A stretch of DNA of 64,000 nt from Microbispora rosea. GTDB lineage: Bacteria; Actinomycetota; Actinomycetes; Streptosporangiales; Streptosporangiaceae. This document shows, piece by piece, positions 1 through 8,038 of the stretch. Where the stretch lies: NCBI RefSeq assembly GCF_900156315.1, contig NZ_FTNI01000003.1, positions 409,667 through 473,666 on the forward strand, given 5' to 3'. The notes under the pieces were generated by a model. It was not told the origin of the DNA. It saw only the letters and a program-made list of their open reading frames with translations, and searched no databases. Position 1 is the stretch's first letter. Each line of letters starts with the position of its first letter. Both the position numbers and the translations under genes were made by a program.

Positions 1-502
1 CTACTGGCCCTCGTCGGTCGACGCGCGGGCCGTGCTCCCGGTGGTGACCGTGAACGGAATCCGCGTCGAGGTGCCACACGCCCCGCCGTCCGGGCCGCTG
101 CTGGGCGAGCAGGCGGGCGGACCGCCGCCCGGCGGCGCGGCCGACGCCGCGATCCCACCGTACGCCGGGGATGTCGCAGCCGGGCAGGTCGCGCCGCTCG
201 GCACGGTCGCCGGCGCCCGCTCGGGCGACAAGGGCGGCGACGCCAACCTCGGCGTCTGGGTGCGCGACCCCGCACGCTATCCGTGGCTCGCGGCGTTCCT
301 GACCGTGGACCGGCTCAGGGAGCTGCTGCCGGAGGTCGGCGACCTGCCGATCGACCGGTTCGCGCTGCCGAACCTGCACGCGCTGAACTTCGTCGTCCAT
401 GGGCTCCTGGGCCGGGGCGTGGCGGCGAGCCCGCTCCTCGACGCCCAGGCGAAGGCGCTTGGCGAGCGTCTTCGCGCCGTGTGCGTGCCCATTCCCCGAT
501 GA
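1..502 (+). CDS. AtuA-like protein (DUF1446 family), 3' part only
   Basis: The reading frame is open from the first bases of the window, so the true start lies upstream; only about 166 C-terminal residues are present. The end matches the small C-terminal domain of AtuA-family proteins: a SGDKGGDANLGVW motif, then YPWL, a LPIDRFALPNLHALNFV segment, GLLGRGVAASPLLDAQAKALGE and a terminal VPIP. AtuA was named from acyclic-terpene utilisation, and homologues often lie beside acyl-CoA carboxylase or acyl-CoA dehydrogenase genes; the biochemical reaction is not settled. No such partner is directly downstream here, and a similar acyl-CoA cluster lies 22 kb away. The family call is confident; the role is not known. 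Confidence 0.85.
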   Translation, partial: YWPSSVDARAVLPVVTVNGIRVEVPHAPPSGPLLGEQAGGPPPGGAADAAIPPYAGDVAAGQVAPLGTVAGARSGDKGGDANLGVWVRDPARYPWLAAFLTVDRLRELLPEVGDLPIDRFALPNLHALNFVVHGLLGRGVAASPLLDAQAKALGERLRAVCVPIPR

Positions 503-543
503 CTAGGATTGCGCCCGATCGCCGCCAATCGAGAGACAAGAAC

Positions 544-759
544 ATGCGATTGCGCTTTCTCGGCTCCACGTCGGAGGCGGGGGCCTGCCCCTCCCTGTAC
601 GAGACCGACCGCGGCACGTTGGTCGTCCAGGGCTTGGAGGTCGTGGACCGCGAGGCCCGCGCCGACCTGCGCCATGTGCTCGACGGGGAGACCGCGGTCG
701 AGGTGCCGAGGGAACTCCTCGTCGAGATCGCCCGGCGGGCCCTGCCCGATCACCATTGA
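544..759 (+). CDS. Small conserved protein paired with XRE/DUF5753 regulator
   Basis: A 71-residue acidic protein beginning MRLRFLGSTSEAGACPSLYE. The ATG follows a GAGAGA stretch a short distance upstream. In actinomycetes, small proteins of this style (MRLRFLG..., YETDRGT.VVQG, a closing VPRELL) are commonly found next to helix-turn-helix/DUF5753 genes, as here, where that gene starts 67 bp downstream on the same strand. By analogy with the many DUF397/XRE pairs it may be a regulatory partner, but this is inference from proximity. No catalytic motif, membrane segment or signal peptide is visible. Confidence 0.7.
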   Translation: MRLRFLGSTSEAGACPSLYETDRGTLVVQGLEVVDREARADLRHVLDGETAVEVPRELLVEIARRALPDHH

Positions 760-826
760 GCGCCCCCCTCTGGCATGTTCCGGCGTGCCGGGTCTACCTT
801 GAACCGCACCACGGCCGGAGGTGGGC

Positions 827-1672
827 ATGAGCGGTTTCCATCAGGCCCGCATGGACCTGGGAGCCCAGCTACGCCGGTTGCGGGAGAACGCCCGCCTGTC
901 CGGAAAGGACCTCGCCGAGCGGCTGCGCTGGCAGCCGTCGAAGGTCTCGCGCATCGAGAACGCCCGCCAGACCGCCACCGAGGACGACGTGGCCGCGTGG
1001 GGGAAGGCCGTGGAGGCCGACCCGCAGGCCATCGACGGCCTGATCCGGCAGGCGGCCGGACTGCTGGAGCGGCACGACACCTGGCGGCAGCGGAACAGGA
1101 ACGGCCTCGCCGCGCTGCAGCAGGACGTCCGGGACCTGGAGACGCGCACCCGGCTGTTCCGGGCCTTCGAGCCGGGCGTGGTGATCGGCCTGCTGCAGAC
1201 CACCGAGTACGCCAGGCACATCTTCGGCAAGGTCAGGCGGGTGTACGAGTCCACCGACGACGTGGACAACGCGATCCGCGTCCGTATGCGGCGCCAGGAG
1301 ATCCTGTACGACCCGGCACGGCGGTTCCGGTTCGTCATGCCGGAGGCGGTGCTGCGTTACCGGCTCGCGCCCCCTGACGTGATGCGCGGCCAGCTCGACC
1401 GGCTGATCGCGGTGACCACGTTGCCGAACGTGGAGTTCGGGCTGCTGCCGTTCGAGGCGCAGTTGCCGTCCGCGCTGATGAACTCGTTCTGGATCTACGA
1501 CGACTGCCTGGTCGGGGTGGCGACCAGGACCAGGGACCTGCTGCTCCGCGACGTCGAGGACGTCGTCTTCTACGCGGAGGCGTTCGAGGAGCTCTGTGAG
1601 GTGGCGGCCTTCCACGACGACGCGAGGGCGCTGATCGTGCGCGCCCTCGACGACTACGCCCGGCCGCGCTGA
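827..1672 (+). CDS. XRE-family transcriptional regulator with DUF5753 domain
   Basis: A 281-residue protein with an N-terminal helix-turn-helix (about residues 10-65; LGAQLRRLRENARLSGKDLA then WQPSKVSRIENAR) followed by a DUF5753 domain to the C-terminus (TRLFRAFEPGVVIGLLQTTEY, RMRRQEILYDP, LPFEAQLPSALMNSFWIYDD). These proteins are abundant in streptomycetes and relatives and usually act with small DUF397-type partners in developmental control. The ATG at 827 is preceded by GGAGGTG with good spacing; a GTG six bases earlier overlaps that site and is less likely. The small upstream gene probably forms a unit with it. Confidence 0.93.
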   Translation: MSGFHQARMDLGAQLRRLRENARLSGKDLAERLRWQPSKVSRIENARQTATEDDVAAWGKAVEADPQAIDGLIRQAAGLLERHDTWRQRNRNGLAALQQDVRDLETRTRLFRAFEPGVVIGLLQTTEYARHIFGKVRRVYESTDDVDNAIRVRMRRQEILYDPARRFRFVMPEAVLRYRLAPPDVMRGQLDRLIAVTTLPNVEFGLLPFEAQLPSALMNSFWIYDDCLVGVATRTRDLLLRDVEDVVFYAEAFEELCEVAAFHDDARALIVRALDDYARPR

Positions 1673-1680
1673 CCCCTGCC

Positions 1681-1810
1681 GCCCTGCTGCCCCGGCCCGG
1701 CCGCCCTGGCCCGGCCGCCCTGATCCGGCTGCCCTGGCCCGGCCGCTCTGATCCGGCTGCCCTGGCCCTGCTGCCCTGGCCCGGCCGCCCTGATCCGGCC
1801 GCGCTGGCCG
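1681..1810. repeat. Degenerate 14-bp tandem repeat
   Basis: Directly after the DUF5753 stop codon lie about eight to nine copies of a 14-bp unit close to GCCCTGGCCCGGCC, alternating with a GCCCTGATCCGGCT variant. The unit is not a multiple of three and the stretch falls between the XRE gene and the convergent ferritin-like gene, so it is most likely non-coding. There are no spacers, so it is not a CRISPR array. Confidence 0.8.
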
Positions 1811-1905
1811 GCTGGTCGCGCTGGTCGTCCCCGGCACCCGGATGCGGGACTCGCGGCCCGGCCCCGGCCGCGCCGTCCCGCCTCACTCCACCTGCAGCCG
1901 CCCGG

Positions 1906-2322
1906 TCACTTTCCCAGCGCGGTCCGCAGGTCCATGACGTGGTCCTGCGTCTGCTGCAGCAGCGGGCGCAGCGCCTCGGCCACGTCGCTCAGGCCGAGCT
2001 CCTGGGCCTGTTCCACGCGCTCGCGGTAGCGGCGCAGCTGCTCCTGCTCCAGCTCCAGGTCGAGCCGGAGGGCGTCGGCGCCGTCGGTCGCCACCGGCAC
2101 CTCGGGAACGCGGACGCTCGGGACGCCACCCAGGAAGTCGATCTGCTCGGCCAGCGTGCTCGCGTGGTCGAGTTCCTGGCCGAGGTGCTGCCTGAGCTCC
2201 TCGATGATCGACAGATACTCCGCGCCCTTGATGGTGGCCGTGTGCTGCACGTACTGCACGATCGAGCGGTACTCGCTCTCCAGGTCCTCATTGAGCAGGG
2301 CGATGAAGCCCTCCGTGTCCAT
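1906..2322 (-). CDS. Ferritin-like / bacterioferritin-type protein
   Basis: A 138-residue, almost entirely helical protein. The first two helices carry a ferritin-type metal site pattern: NEDLESEY (E18) and ELRQHLGQELDHA (E50 with H53 three residues later), with further glutamates in the third helix (DLELEQEQLRRYRERVEQA) and a fourth helix ending DHVMDLRTALGK. This suggests a di-iron four-helix bundle for iron storage or oxidative protection. It is shorter than classical bacterioferritin (about 158 residues) and has no evident haem-ligand methionine. The ATG at 2322 is preceded by AAAGGA at good spacing; no ATG further upstream has a comparable site. Confidence 0.85.
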   Translation of the reverse strand: MDTEGFIALLNEDLESEYRSIVQYVQHTATIKGAEYLSIIEELRQHLGQELDHASTLAEQIDFLGGVPSVRVPEVPVATDGADALRLDLELEQEQLRRYRERVEQAQELGLSDVAEALRPLLQQTQDHVMDLRTALGK

Positions 2323-2468
2323 GGGAGTCCTTTCGTCGGTCGGAAGGCCCATCACGTACCCGCCGAGGGCGGCGCCGAACGCCGTCAGCCCTGCGTGCCG
2401 TGCGCCTTCACCAGGCGGTGACGGCCGGGGGGCCGGCTCGGCGCCGCTCGTCCGGCCGGGCCGTCCGC

Positions 2469-3296
2469 CTATCCCGTCCGGCGCCACCGCAGGGCCAGCG
2501 CCGCGGCGCACCCCAGGCAGATCACCAGCGAGGCCGCGGACAGCCCGATCGCCCACGCGACCCCCGTGTCCATGCCGGACTCCGACACGACGGCCGCCGA
2601 TCCGACCGCCGACACGACGGCGGCCGATCCGGCGGCCGGGGCCGGGCCTGACACGGCGGCCCCCTTGGCCGTGAGCCCTAGCACCGGCGCGGGCCGCTCC
2701 GGCTCCTCGTCTCCGTCGCTCTGCTCTCCGTCCCCGCCGCTCTGCTCCCCGTCCCCGCCGCTCTGCTCTCCGTCCCCGCCGCTCTGCTCCCCGTCCCCGC
2801 CGCTCTGCTCCTGGATCCAGCGCACCACTTCGCCGTCGCTGTAGTGCTGGAGCGTCTTGAACGTCAGCCGGTCGGTCTCCGGCAGCGGCCCGGCGCTCAC
2901 CGAGAACTCGTCGTACTCACCCGGCTTGATGCCCGAGTCCTCGCCCGACGCGGTCCAGGTGATCTTCGAGGCGACCTCGCCGATCTTCGCGCCGTGCGAC
3001 TCGATGGGCGTGGCAAGGGTGGTCTTCTCGATCGCGTACGACCAGCCGGGGTGCGGCTTCACCGAGACCGAGGCCAGGGGGAAGTCGACCGGGAGCTGCA
3101 CCTCGATCTTGGTGGTGCTCGCGTCGTCACGCTCGTTGGGGACCCTGAATGTCAGCGCGGCGTAGCCGCCCTGGACGGCCGTGTCCGCGGTGACCTTCAC
3201 ATGCGCGAACGCGGTCGCCGGCAGGACGGCGACCAGGCACGCCGCCACGGCCGCGACCACCAGCCCGCGCGCCGCGCGGCGCAGCGCGCGCACCAT
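2469..3296 (-). CDS. YcnI-like (DUF1775) secreted copper-associated protein
   Basis: With the ATG at 3296 the protein is 275 residues: a signal peptide (1-31, LVVAAVAACLVAVLPATAFA), a YcnI domain (32 to about 160), a low-complexity linker with four EQSGGDG units (163-196), an Ala/Ser/Val-rich stretch and one C-terminal transmembrane helix (about 248-270) with a basic tail. Cleavage after AFA would leave histidine 32 as the mature N-terminus, as expected for YcnI domains that bind Cu(II) through that histidine; the HPGWSY segment matches the conserved tryptophan. The gene precedes a lipoprotein and a CopC-CopD fusion on the same strand. The frame stays open to 3482 with further ATG codons at 3455 and 3482, so the start is uncertain. 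Confidence 0.85.
   Translation of the reverse strand: MVRALRRAARGLVVAAVAACLVAVLPATAFAHVKVTADTAVQGGYAALTFRVPNERDDASTTKIEVQLPVDFPLASVSVKPHPGWSYAIEKTTLATPIESHGAKIGEVASKITWTASGEDSGIKPGEYDEFSVSAGPLPETDRLTFKTLQHYSDGEVVRWIQEQSGGDGEQSGGDGEQSGGDGEQSGGDGEQSDGDEEPERPAPVLGLTAKGAAVSGPAPAAGSAAVVSAVGSAAVVSESGMDTGVAWAIGLSAASLVICLGCAAALALRWRRTG
2718..2811. repeat. 21-bp tandem repeat inside the ycnI-like gene
   Basis: Four full copies plus a partial copy of a 21-bp unit encode the heptapeptide EQSGGDG on the minus strand. The copies differ only at the wobble position of a serine/glutamate codon pair, which points to recent slippage or recombination. The repeat forms the linker between the exported YcnI domain and the membrane anchor. 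Confidence 0.9.
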
Positions 3297-3502
3297 ACGG
3301 GGCGTACGGGACGCCCTGCCGTGCGCGGCTCCGGCCGGCCCCGGGCGTGCCGGCACAGCCGCCTCACCACGGGTGAACGGGTGCGCGGGACCGGCGCCTG
3401 TGGGGGCGAGCGCCGCACCCGCCCGAAGTGCTCTGCCGCTCAATGTTCCTCCCATCGGCGGGACTTCCGCCGTTCTGTTCATCGGTGATCTGCCGGGACG
3501 CG

Positions 3503-4255
3503 CTAGCCGAGGCGGGCAAGCGTCGTCGTCATCAGGTCCTTGACCTTCTCCTCGGTGTCGGACCGCTCGCCCACCTTCTTGATCTGCGTGTAGCCGACGT
3601 AGAGGACCGCGTTCGCCTTCTGCACCACGACGGTGACCAGGTCGTCATAGGTGTCCGAGCCCAGGTCCGCCGGCGGGGTGTGCACGAGGTGCTGGGCGAA
3701 CCCCCGCCACCCGTCCAGTTCGAAGGGCCGGCTGCCGGTCGTGTAGCCGCCCACGATGGACGGCGGCCCGCCGAGGATGGTGAACGTCGCCGGGCACTTG
3801 GCCGACTCGGCCGTCACGGCGTTCATCGCGTTGCCGGCGAGGGTGGTGCTCTCGAAGACCACCGCGCCCTGGGTGACGACCGGGAGGGTCTGCGGCCCGA
3901 CCTTCGGCGGGGCGACGATGAACCGGCCGGTCGGGTTGCCGCCCACCGGCTCGACCGCCGGTTCCACCGGAACCTGGACGTCGTCGGAACGCTGGACGTA
4001 CGGGCAGGTGGGGATGCTGTTCGGCGGGGTGTAGATCGTGTGCGAGGCGTGGTCGTCGTCCTCGAACGCGATCGCGCCCTTTCCCAGGTCGGCGGCGCCG
4101 ACGAAGCCGGAGCGGATGGTCTCCACCGTGTAGGGCGGCTTGGCCACGGGCTCGGGTGTCCCGGCGGAGCATCCCGCCAGGACACCGGCGGCGATCGCGC
4201 CGGCGGCGGCCAGGGCCACCCGCGGCGCGGGGGCCGTGCGGTCAGCGCCTCGCAT
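3503..4255 (-). CDS. Predicted lipoprotein of unknown function
   Basis: A 250-residue protein with a clear lipoprotein signal: basic start, hydrophobic stretch ALAAAGAIAAGVLAGC and a lipobox LAGC with the cysteine about residue 29, followed by a Pro/Lys-rich linker. The rest contains three further cysteines and a YTVETIRSGFVGAADLG opening, with no motif I recognise. It sits 14 bp downstream of copC-copD and upstream of the ycnI-like gene on the same strand, so it may be a surface protein of the same copper/envelope operon. The reading frame extends to 5557 inside copC-copD without a stop, but the lipobox fixes the start at 4255. Confidence 0.75.
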   Translation of the reverse strand: MRGADRTAPAPRVALAAAGAIAAGVLAGCSAGTPEPVAKPPYTVETIRSGFVGAADLGKGAIAFEDDDHASHTIYTPPNSIPTCPYVQRSDDVQVPVEPAVEPVGGNPTGRFIVAPPKVGPQTLPVVTQGAVVFESTTLAGNAMNAVTAESAKCPATFTILGGPPSIVGGYTTGSRPFELDGWRGFAQHLVHTPPADLGSDTYDDLVTVVVQKANAVLYVGYTQIKKVGERSDTEEKVKDLMTTTLARLG

Positions 4256-4269
4256 GTGTCGACAGCCTC

Positions 4270-6207
4270 TCAATGTGCGGTGAACGGGACACGTACGCGT
4301 GTCTCGTCGAAGTCGGAAACGCGGATGTCCAGCCGCAACGCCCACTCCCCGGGGTAGGGGACGGACATCGAGCCCGCCACGTAGTGGCCGGGTTCGGCCG
4401 CCGTCACCTTGACGGGCAGCGCCGGTACGGCGCGGTCCCGCGATTCGAGCGCACCGGAGATCTCGGGCACCGGGACCAGCCTGCCGTCCCGGCCGGTCAG
4501 GTAGATGTCGGCCGTGTTGCCGCCCGGTCTCGCCGGTTCGATCTTCACCTGGATCGAGCCGCCGCGCAGCCCGCCGTACGGGCCGGACGCGTTCACGGCG
4601 GCGGGGAACGGGACCGTGGTGTCCACCGGCGGCGCGTAGCTCGTGCGGGCGGGCGCCGTGTCGACCAGGACGGCGGTGATGGACACGACGACGACCCCGA
4701 GCACGACCTCGCCGGCGACCGAGCGGCGCAGCCTGCGCACCGCGGCGCCGAGGTCCCGGGGGGCACGCCCGGCGCGGTCGCGCCGGTGCACGAACCGCCG
4801 CGCTCCGGAGGCGAGCGCCAGCACACCGAGCACGACGGCGAGCTTGCCGAGCAGCAGCCTCCCGAAGCCGGTCGCGCCGAGTGCGCCCCACGTCCCCACC
4901 TGACGCCACGACAGGTACAGCCCGGTCACAGCGATCACCGTGAAGCAGAGCAGCGCGAGCCGGGAGAACCTGGGGAGCGCGGGCTCCAGGGAGAGCAGCG
5001 CGGGGTCCCGCCTGCCGGCCGGGGCGAGCACGCAGACCGCGAGCGTCACCAGGCCGCCCAGCCACAGCACCATGGCGAGCAGGTGCAGGCTGGTCGCCGG
5101 GACGGCCAGCCAGATCTGCGCGCCGCTCTGCGCGTGGTCCGCCAGCGTCCAGGTCAGCGTCATGGCGATGGCGCCGACCACGGCGACCGCGGGCAGCACG
5201 GTCCTGCGGGCGACGCCGGCCGGCTCCGCACGCGTCGTCACCGGAAGCGTCGTCACCGGAAGCGTCGTCTCGGAATCGGCGGGCACGGCAGGCGTCGTCT
5301 CGGCACGCGCCGTCTCGGAATCGGCCGGCTCCGAGCCGGTGACGGGCGAGGGGCGGCCCACCCCGATCAGGAAGACCACGCCGAGGACGACCACGAGCAC
5401 CAGCCGGGCCAGCAACGCGTGACCGAGCCGGGTGGACAGCGTCGCGCCCAGCAGGCCTGGGTCGAACACCGCGGTCAGCGGCCTGCCGTCGGCGTACGGT
5501 CCCTGGGCGAGCAGTACCACCGCGGTGCCGGCGGCCAGCGCGGCGAAACCCGACCACACGACGCGCCGGCCGCGCCGGTCGTCGCGGCCCCCGGGCCAGA
5601 GCCCGGCCACGAACACCCCGCCGCCGAGGGCGAGGGCCACCCCGAGGTACGCCACGGCGCGGCCGACCGCGGCGACGACGGGGACCACGCGGCCGGTGTC
5701 CTGCTCAACGGGGGCGGCCGTCGCGCTCGGGTGGCCGACGCTGAAGCTGAACGCTCCCGACACCACGTGCGAGTCCACGGACGTCACCCGCCAGGACACG
5801 ACGTAGGTTCCCTCGGCCAGGTCCCGAGGCAGGCTCGCCCGCGCCGTGTCCGCTTTCCCGTCCGCGTACTCCGCGGCGCCGATGGCCAGTTCCTTGCCGG
5901 TGGGGTCGAGCAACTGGATGGACCGGCGGCCCAGGCTCACCGCCTCGTCGAAGCGGAGCCGGACCTCGGCCGGGGGCGAGGACAGCACCTGGCCGTCGAC
6001 CGGCGTGCTCTCCAGCAGGTAGGCGTGCGCGTACGCTGGACGGGCGGCCACACCGGGCAGGAGGCCCACGACCAGGCCGCCGGCCGCCAGGAACACGATC
6101 GCCACGAGCCGCGCGACCAGCCGGGCCCGGGGAGGCGTCGCACAGGGCACGGCGGCGGGCACGGCGGCGGTCGTCCCCCGCGTGACATGTCGGCGTCGCA
6201 CCGTCAC
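4270..6207 (-). CDS. CopC-CopD fusion copper transport protein
   Basis: A 645-residue exported membrane protein. After a long N-terminus and signal helix (31-60) the mature sequence starts with H61-A-Y, the N-terminal copper-binding histidine of CopC; the CopC domain runs to about 157 (DSHVVSGAFSFSVG). From about 180 to 500 there are roughly eight transmembrane helices of the CopD type, interrupted by a Thr/Pro/Val loop with repeated TTLPV units. The C-terminal 120 residues (DTTVPFPAAVNASGPYG onward) form a YtkA-like beta domain outside the membrane. CopCD fusions bind periplasmic or extracellular copper and are thought to import it for cuproenzymes. It is followed in the same direction by a lipoprotein and a YcnI-like gene, the usual partner. 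Confidence 0.92.
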   Translation of the reverse strand: MTVRRRHVTRGTTAAVPAAVPCATPPRARLVARLVAIVFLAAGGLVVGLLPGVAARPAYAHAYLLESTPVDGQVLSSPPAEVRLRFDEAVSLGRRSIQLLDPTGKELAIGAAEYADGKADTARASLPRDLAEGTYVVSWRVTSVDSHVVSGAFSFSVGHPSATAAPVEQDTGRVVPVVAAVGRAVAYLGVALALGGGVFVAGLWPGGRDDRRGRRVVWSGFAALAAGTAVVLLAQGPYADGRPLTAVFDPGLLGATLSTRLGHALLARLVLVVVLGVVFLIGVGRPSPVTGSEPADSETARAETTPAVPADSETTLPVTTLPVTTRAEPAGVARRTVLPAVAVVGAIAMTLTWTLADHAQSGAQIWLAVPATSLHLLAMVLWLGGLVTLAVCVLAPAGRRDPALLSLEPALPRFSRLALLCFTVIAVTGLYLSWRQVGTWGALGATGFGRLLLGKLAVVLGVLALASGARRFVHRRDRAGRAPRDLGAAVRRLRRSVAGEVVLGVVVVSITAVLVDTAPARTSYAPPVDTTVPFPAAVNASGPYGGLRGGSIQVKIEPARPGGNTADIYLTGRDGRLVPVPEISGALESRDRAVPALPVKVTAAEPGHYVAGSMSVPYPGEWALRLDIRVSDFDETRVRVPFTAH

Positions 6208-6280
6208 CCTTCCACTCCGTCAGGGCGGAGCCGGCCCGAGCGGGGAGCTCCCCGCCCCGGGCCGGCTCCGGCTCCGGCGG

Positions 6281-7759
6281 TTACTTGTCGCAGGAGTTCC
6301 AGCAGATCTTGTCGTCCGGCGCGCCCGCGAGCTTGCCGTCGAACCGCAGCACGTCGACGCCCCGGTTGTAGTCCGCGACGTAGACCAGGCCGTTGTGCCA
6401 ATACGAGGCCGACGCCGAACCCGCGGTCACACCCGTGCCGGACGGAACGCGGAAGTAGCCGACCTGAGTGGGCTTGGTCGGGTCGGACACGTCGAGGAAC
6501 CGGGTGCCCTGCCCATACCACGCGATCGCCACGATGTTGCCGTTGACGGTGAACCAGTGGGCGGAGCAGCTGCCGCTGGTGGCCGACCCCTCCTTGCCCC
6601 ACGGCGACCAGTGGCTGACCAGGTCGAGCCGGAGCGGCTTCTCCGGCGTGGACTTCCAGCCTTCGCCGTCGTAGCTGCCCTTCAACGAAACGATCTTGAA
6701 CTCGCCCGCCTGCGAGCAGGTGGTGATGTTCTCGTTGGTCACGTAGACCAGCTCGCCCTTGTCGAAGGAGCCGAGCTTCTCCGTGTTGTGGTACGCGTTG
6801 TGGTCGAAGTAGTCGAAGAATTCGGTGCCCTGCGGGTTGGTCGGCACGGCCGTGCCACCCGCGTACGGGATCGGGTCGTACGCCGTCGCCACCCGCTTGG
6901 TCTTCCGCACCGGGTCGTAGTGGTTGCCCTTGGTCCAGTAACCGCGGACGCCGCCCTCGCCGGAGACCCAGGCGACGCCGTTCTTGTCGACGTCGACACT
7001 GTGCACGTAGTCGGTGACGCCGTCGAACCGGCCGAGGTCGAGCGCCAGGTCCAGGGTCTTCGGGTGCTTGAGGTCACGGATGTCGGTCACCCGGACCGGC
7101 ACGCCCTTCCACGACGGGTCCTGGCCCGGCGTACCGGTGTTGGCCGGTCCGACCGACCACAGGTAGGAGCAGTCGTTGATACAGGTGGCCGTGTGTCCGG
7201 CCGGGATCGGCTGGAAGACGACGACCTTCGGCTTCCAGGGGTCTTTCACGTCGACGATGTACACGCCCGACTGGCCGGTCGAGACGGTGCCGCCGAAGCC
7301 CCGCGGGTCCCTGCTGAGGAAGACCAGCTTGCGCTTCGGGTCGACGGTCATGTTCTCGCCTTCCCAGAACCTGTCCTGGGTGTCCCCCGGCTGACGGAGC
7401 TGGGCCGCCGTGACGGTGGAGACCAGCGCCGGGTGCTCGGGATCCTTCAGCGACCAGACGGCGAGGCCGCCGGTGCCGTTGGCGAACATGAAGTCGTAGC
7501 CGTACTTGTCGTAGCCGATGAAGTTGAGCCCTGAATAGCCGCTCACGCCTTTGACGTTGTCCACAAACGTGACGTTGCTCTTGACGGCGGTCGTCGGGAC
7601 GTTGTGCACGTCATCCAGGATCGGTCCGCCGTGGGCGGAGTTGTCGGACGGGCCCGGAGGGGGCGGCGGGTCGGCGAACGCCGGGCCGGCTCCGGGGATC
7701 TGCAGCGCCGCCGCGGTTAACAGGGCGGCAGCGGCCGCTACGAGAGGCTTCACTCTCAC
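6281..7759 (-). CDS. Secreted LVIVD-repeat protein
   Basis: A 492-residue protein with a signal peptide (VKPLVAAAAALLTAAALQ... to AGPAFA) and a beta-propeller-like body with repeated units such as LAVWSLKDPEHPALVSTV, GVYIVDVKDPWKPKVVV, VRVTDIRDLKHPKTL and TRFLDVSDPTKPTQVGYF, which are the LVIVD repeats. These proteins are secreted and mostly of unknown function. The start is a GTG at 7759, a few bases after an AAGGAGGG site; a second GTG at 7753 is also possible. The C-terminus has a KICWNSC pair of cysteines. It lies 73 bp upstream of copC-copD on the same strand, so it may be co-transcribed with the copper group, though a functional tie is not shown. Confidence 0.85.
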   Translation of the reverse strand: MRVKPLVAAAAALLTAAALQIPGAGPAFADPPPPPGPSDNSAHGGPILDDVHNVPTTAVKSNVTFVDNVKGVSGYSGLNFIGYDKYGYDFMFANGTGGLAVWSLKDPEHPALVSTVTAAQLRQPGDTQDRFWEGENMTVDPKRKLVFLSRDPRGFGGTVSTGQSGVYIVDVKDPWKPKVVVFQPIPAGHTATCINDCSYLWSVGPANTGTPGQDPSWKGVPVRVTDIRDLKHPKTLDLALDLGRFDGVTDYVHSVDVDKNGVAWVSGEGGVRGYWTKGNHYDPVRKTKRVATAYDPIPYAGGTAVPTNPQGTEFFDYFDHNAYHNTEKLGSFDKGELVYVTNENITTCSQAGEFKIVSLKGSYDGEGWKSTPEKPLRLDLVSHWSPWGKEGSATSGSCSAHWFTVNGNIVAIAWYGQGTRFLDVSDPTKPTQVGYFRVPSGTGVTAGSASASYWHNGLVYVADYNRGVDVLRFDGKLAGAPDDKICWNSCDK

Positions 7760-8038
7760 AAACCCTCCTTGAGGGGCAGCGAAGCGGACGTAAGCCGCAT
7801 CGCCGAAGATCGACAGCAAAATGACTTTAATCACTACGAGAGTGGATGTCAGTAGTCAAAGGTCTCAGAAAGGCATCTTTAGGGACTCAGAGAAATCGTG
7901 GTTTCAGGCGGACCGCATGGCGCTCTGGACGGCCCTCGCTCGGTCAACCGGCGCGCGTCCCGAGCCCGCACGGGTCAGGCGGCGGACGGGTCGCCGGAAA
8001 GCTCGACCGTGGCGAGCGTGCCGCCGCCGGGCGCGTTC
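7760..8038. other. Intergenic region upstream of LVIVD gene
   Basis: This 279-bp stretch lies between two minus-strand genes and includes a noticeably AT-richer part (about 7810-7910) just upstream of the LVIVD gene. It probably holds that gene's promoter. I see no convincing gene and no strong hairpin. Confidence 0.5.

Noticed and set aside
1681..1810. CRISPR array
   Set aside because: The repeat unit is only 14 bp, directly adjacent and without spacers, and there are no cas genes.
4256..5557. N-terminal extension of the lipoprotein into copC-copD
   Set aside because: The lipobox signal peptide fixes the start at 4255, and the extension is an out-of-frame reading of CopCD.
4156..6546. A long plus-strand open frame opposite copC-copD
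   Set aside because: It is antisense to a clear CopCD protein, has artefact composition and no recognisable motif.
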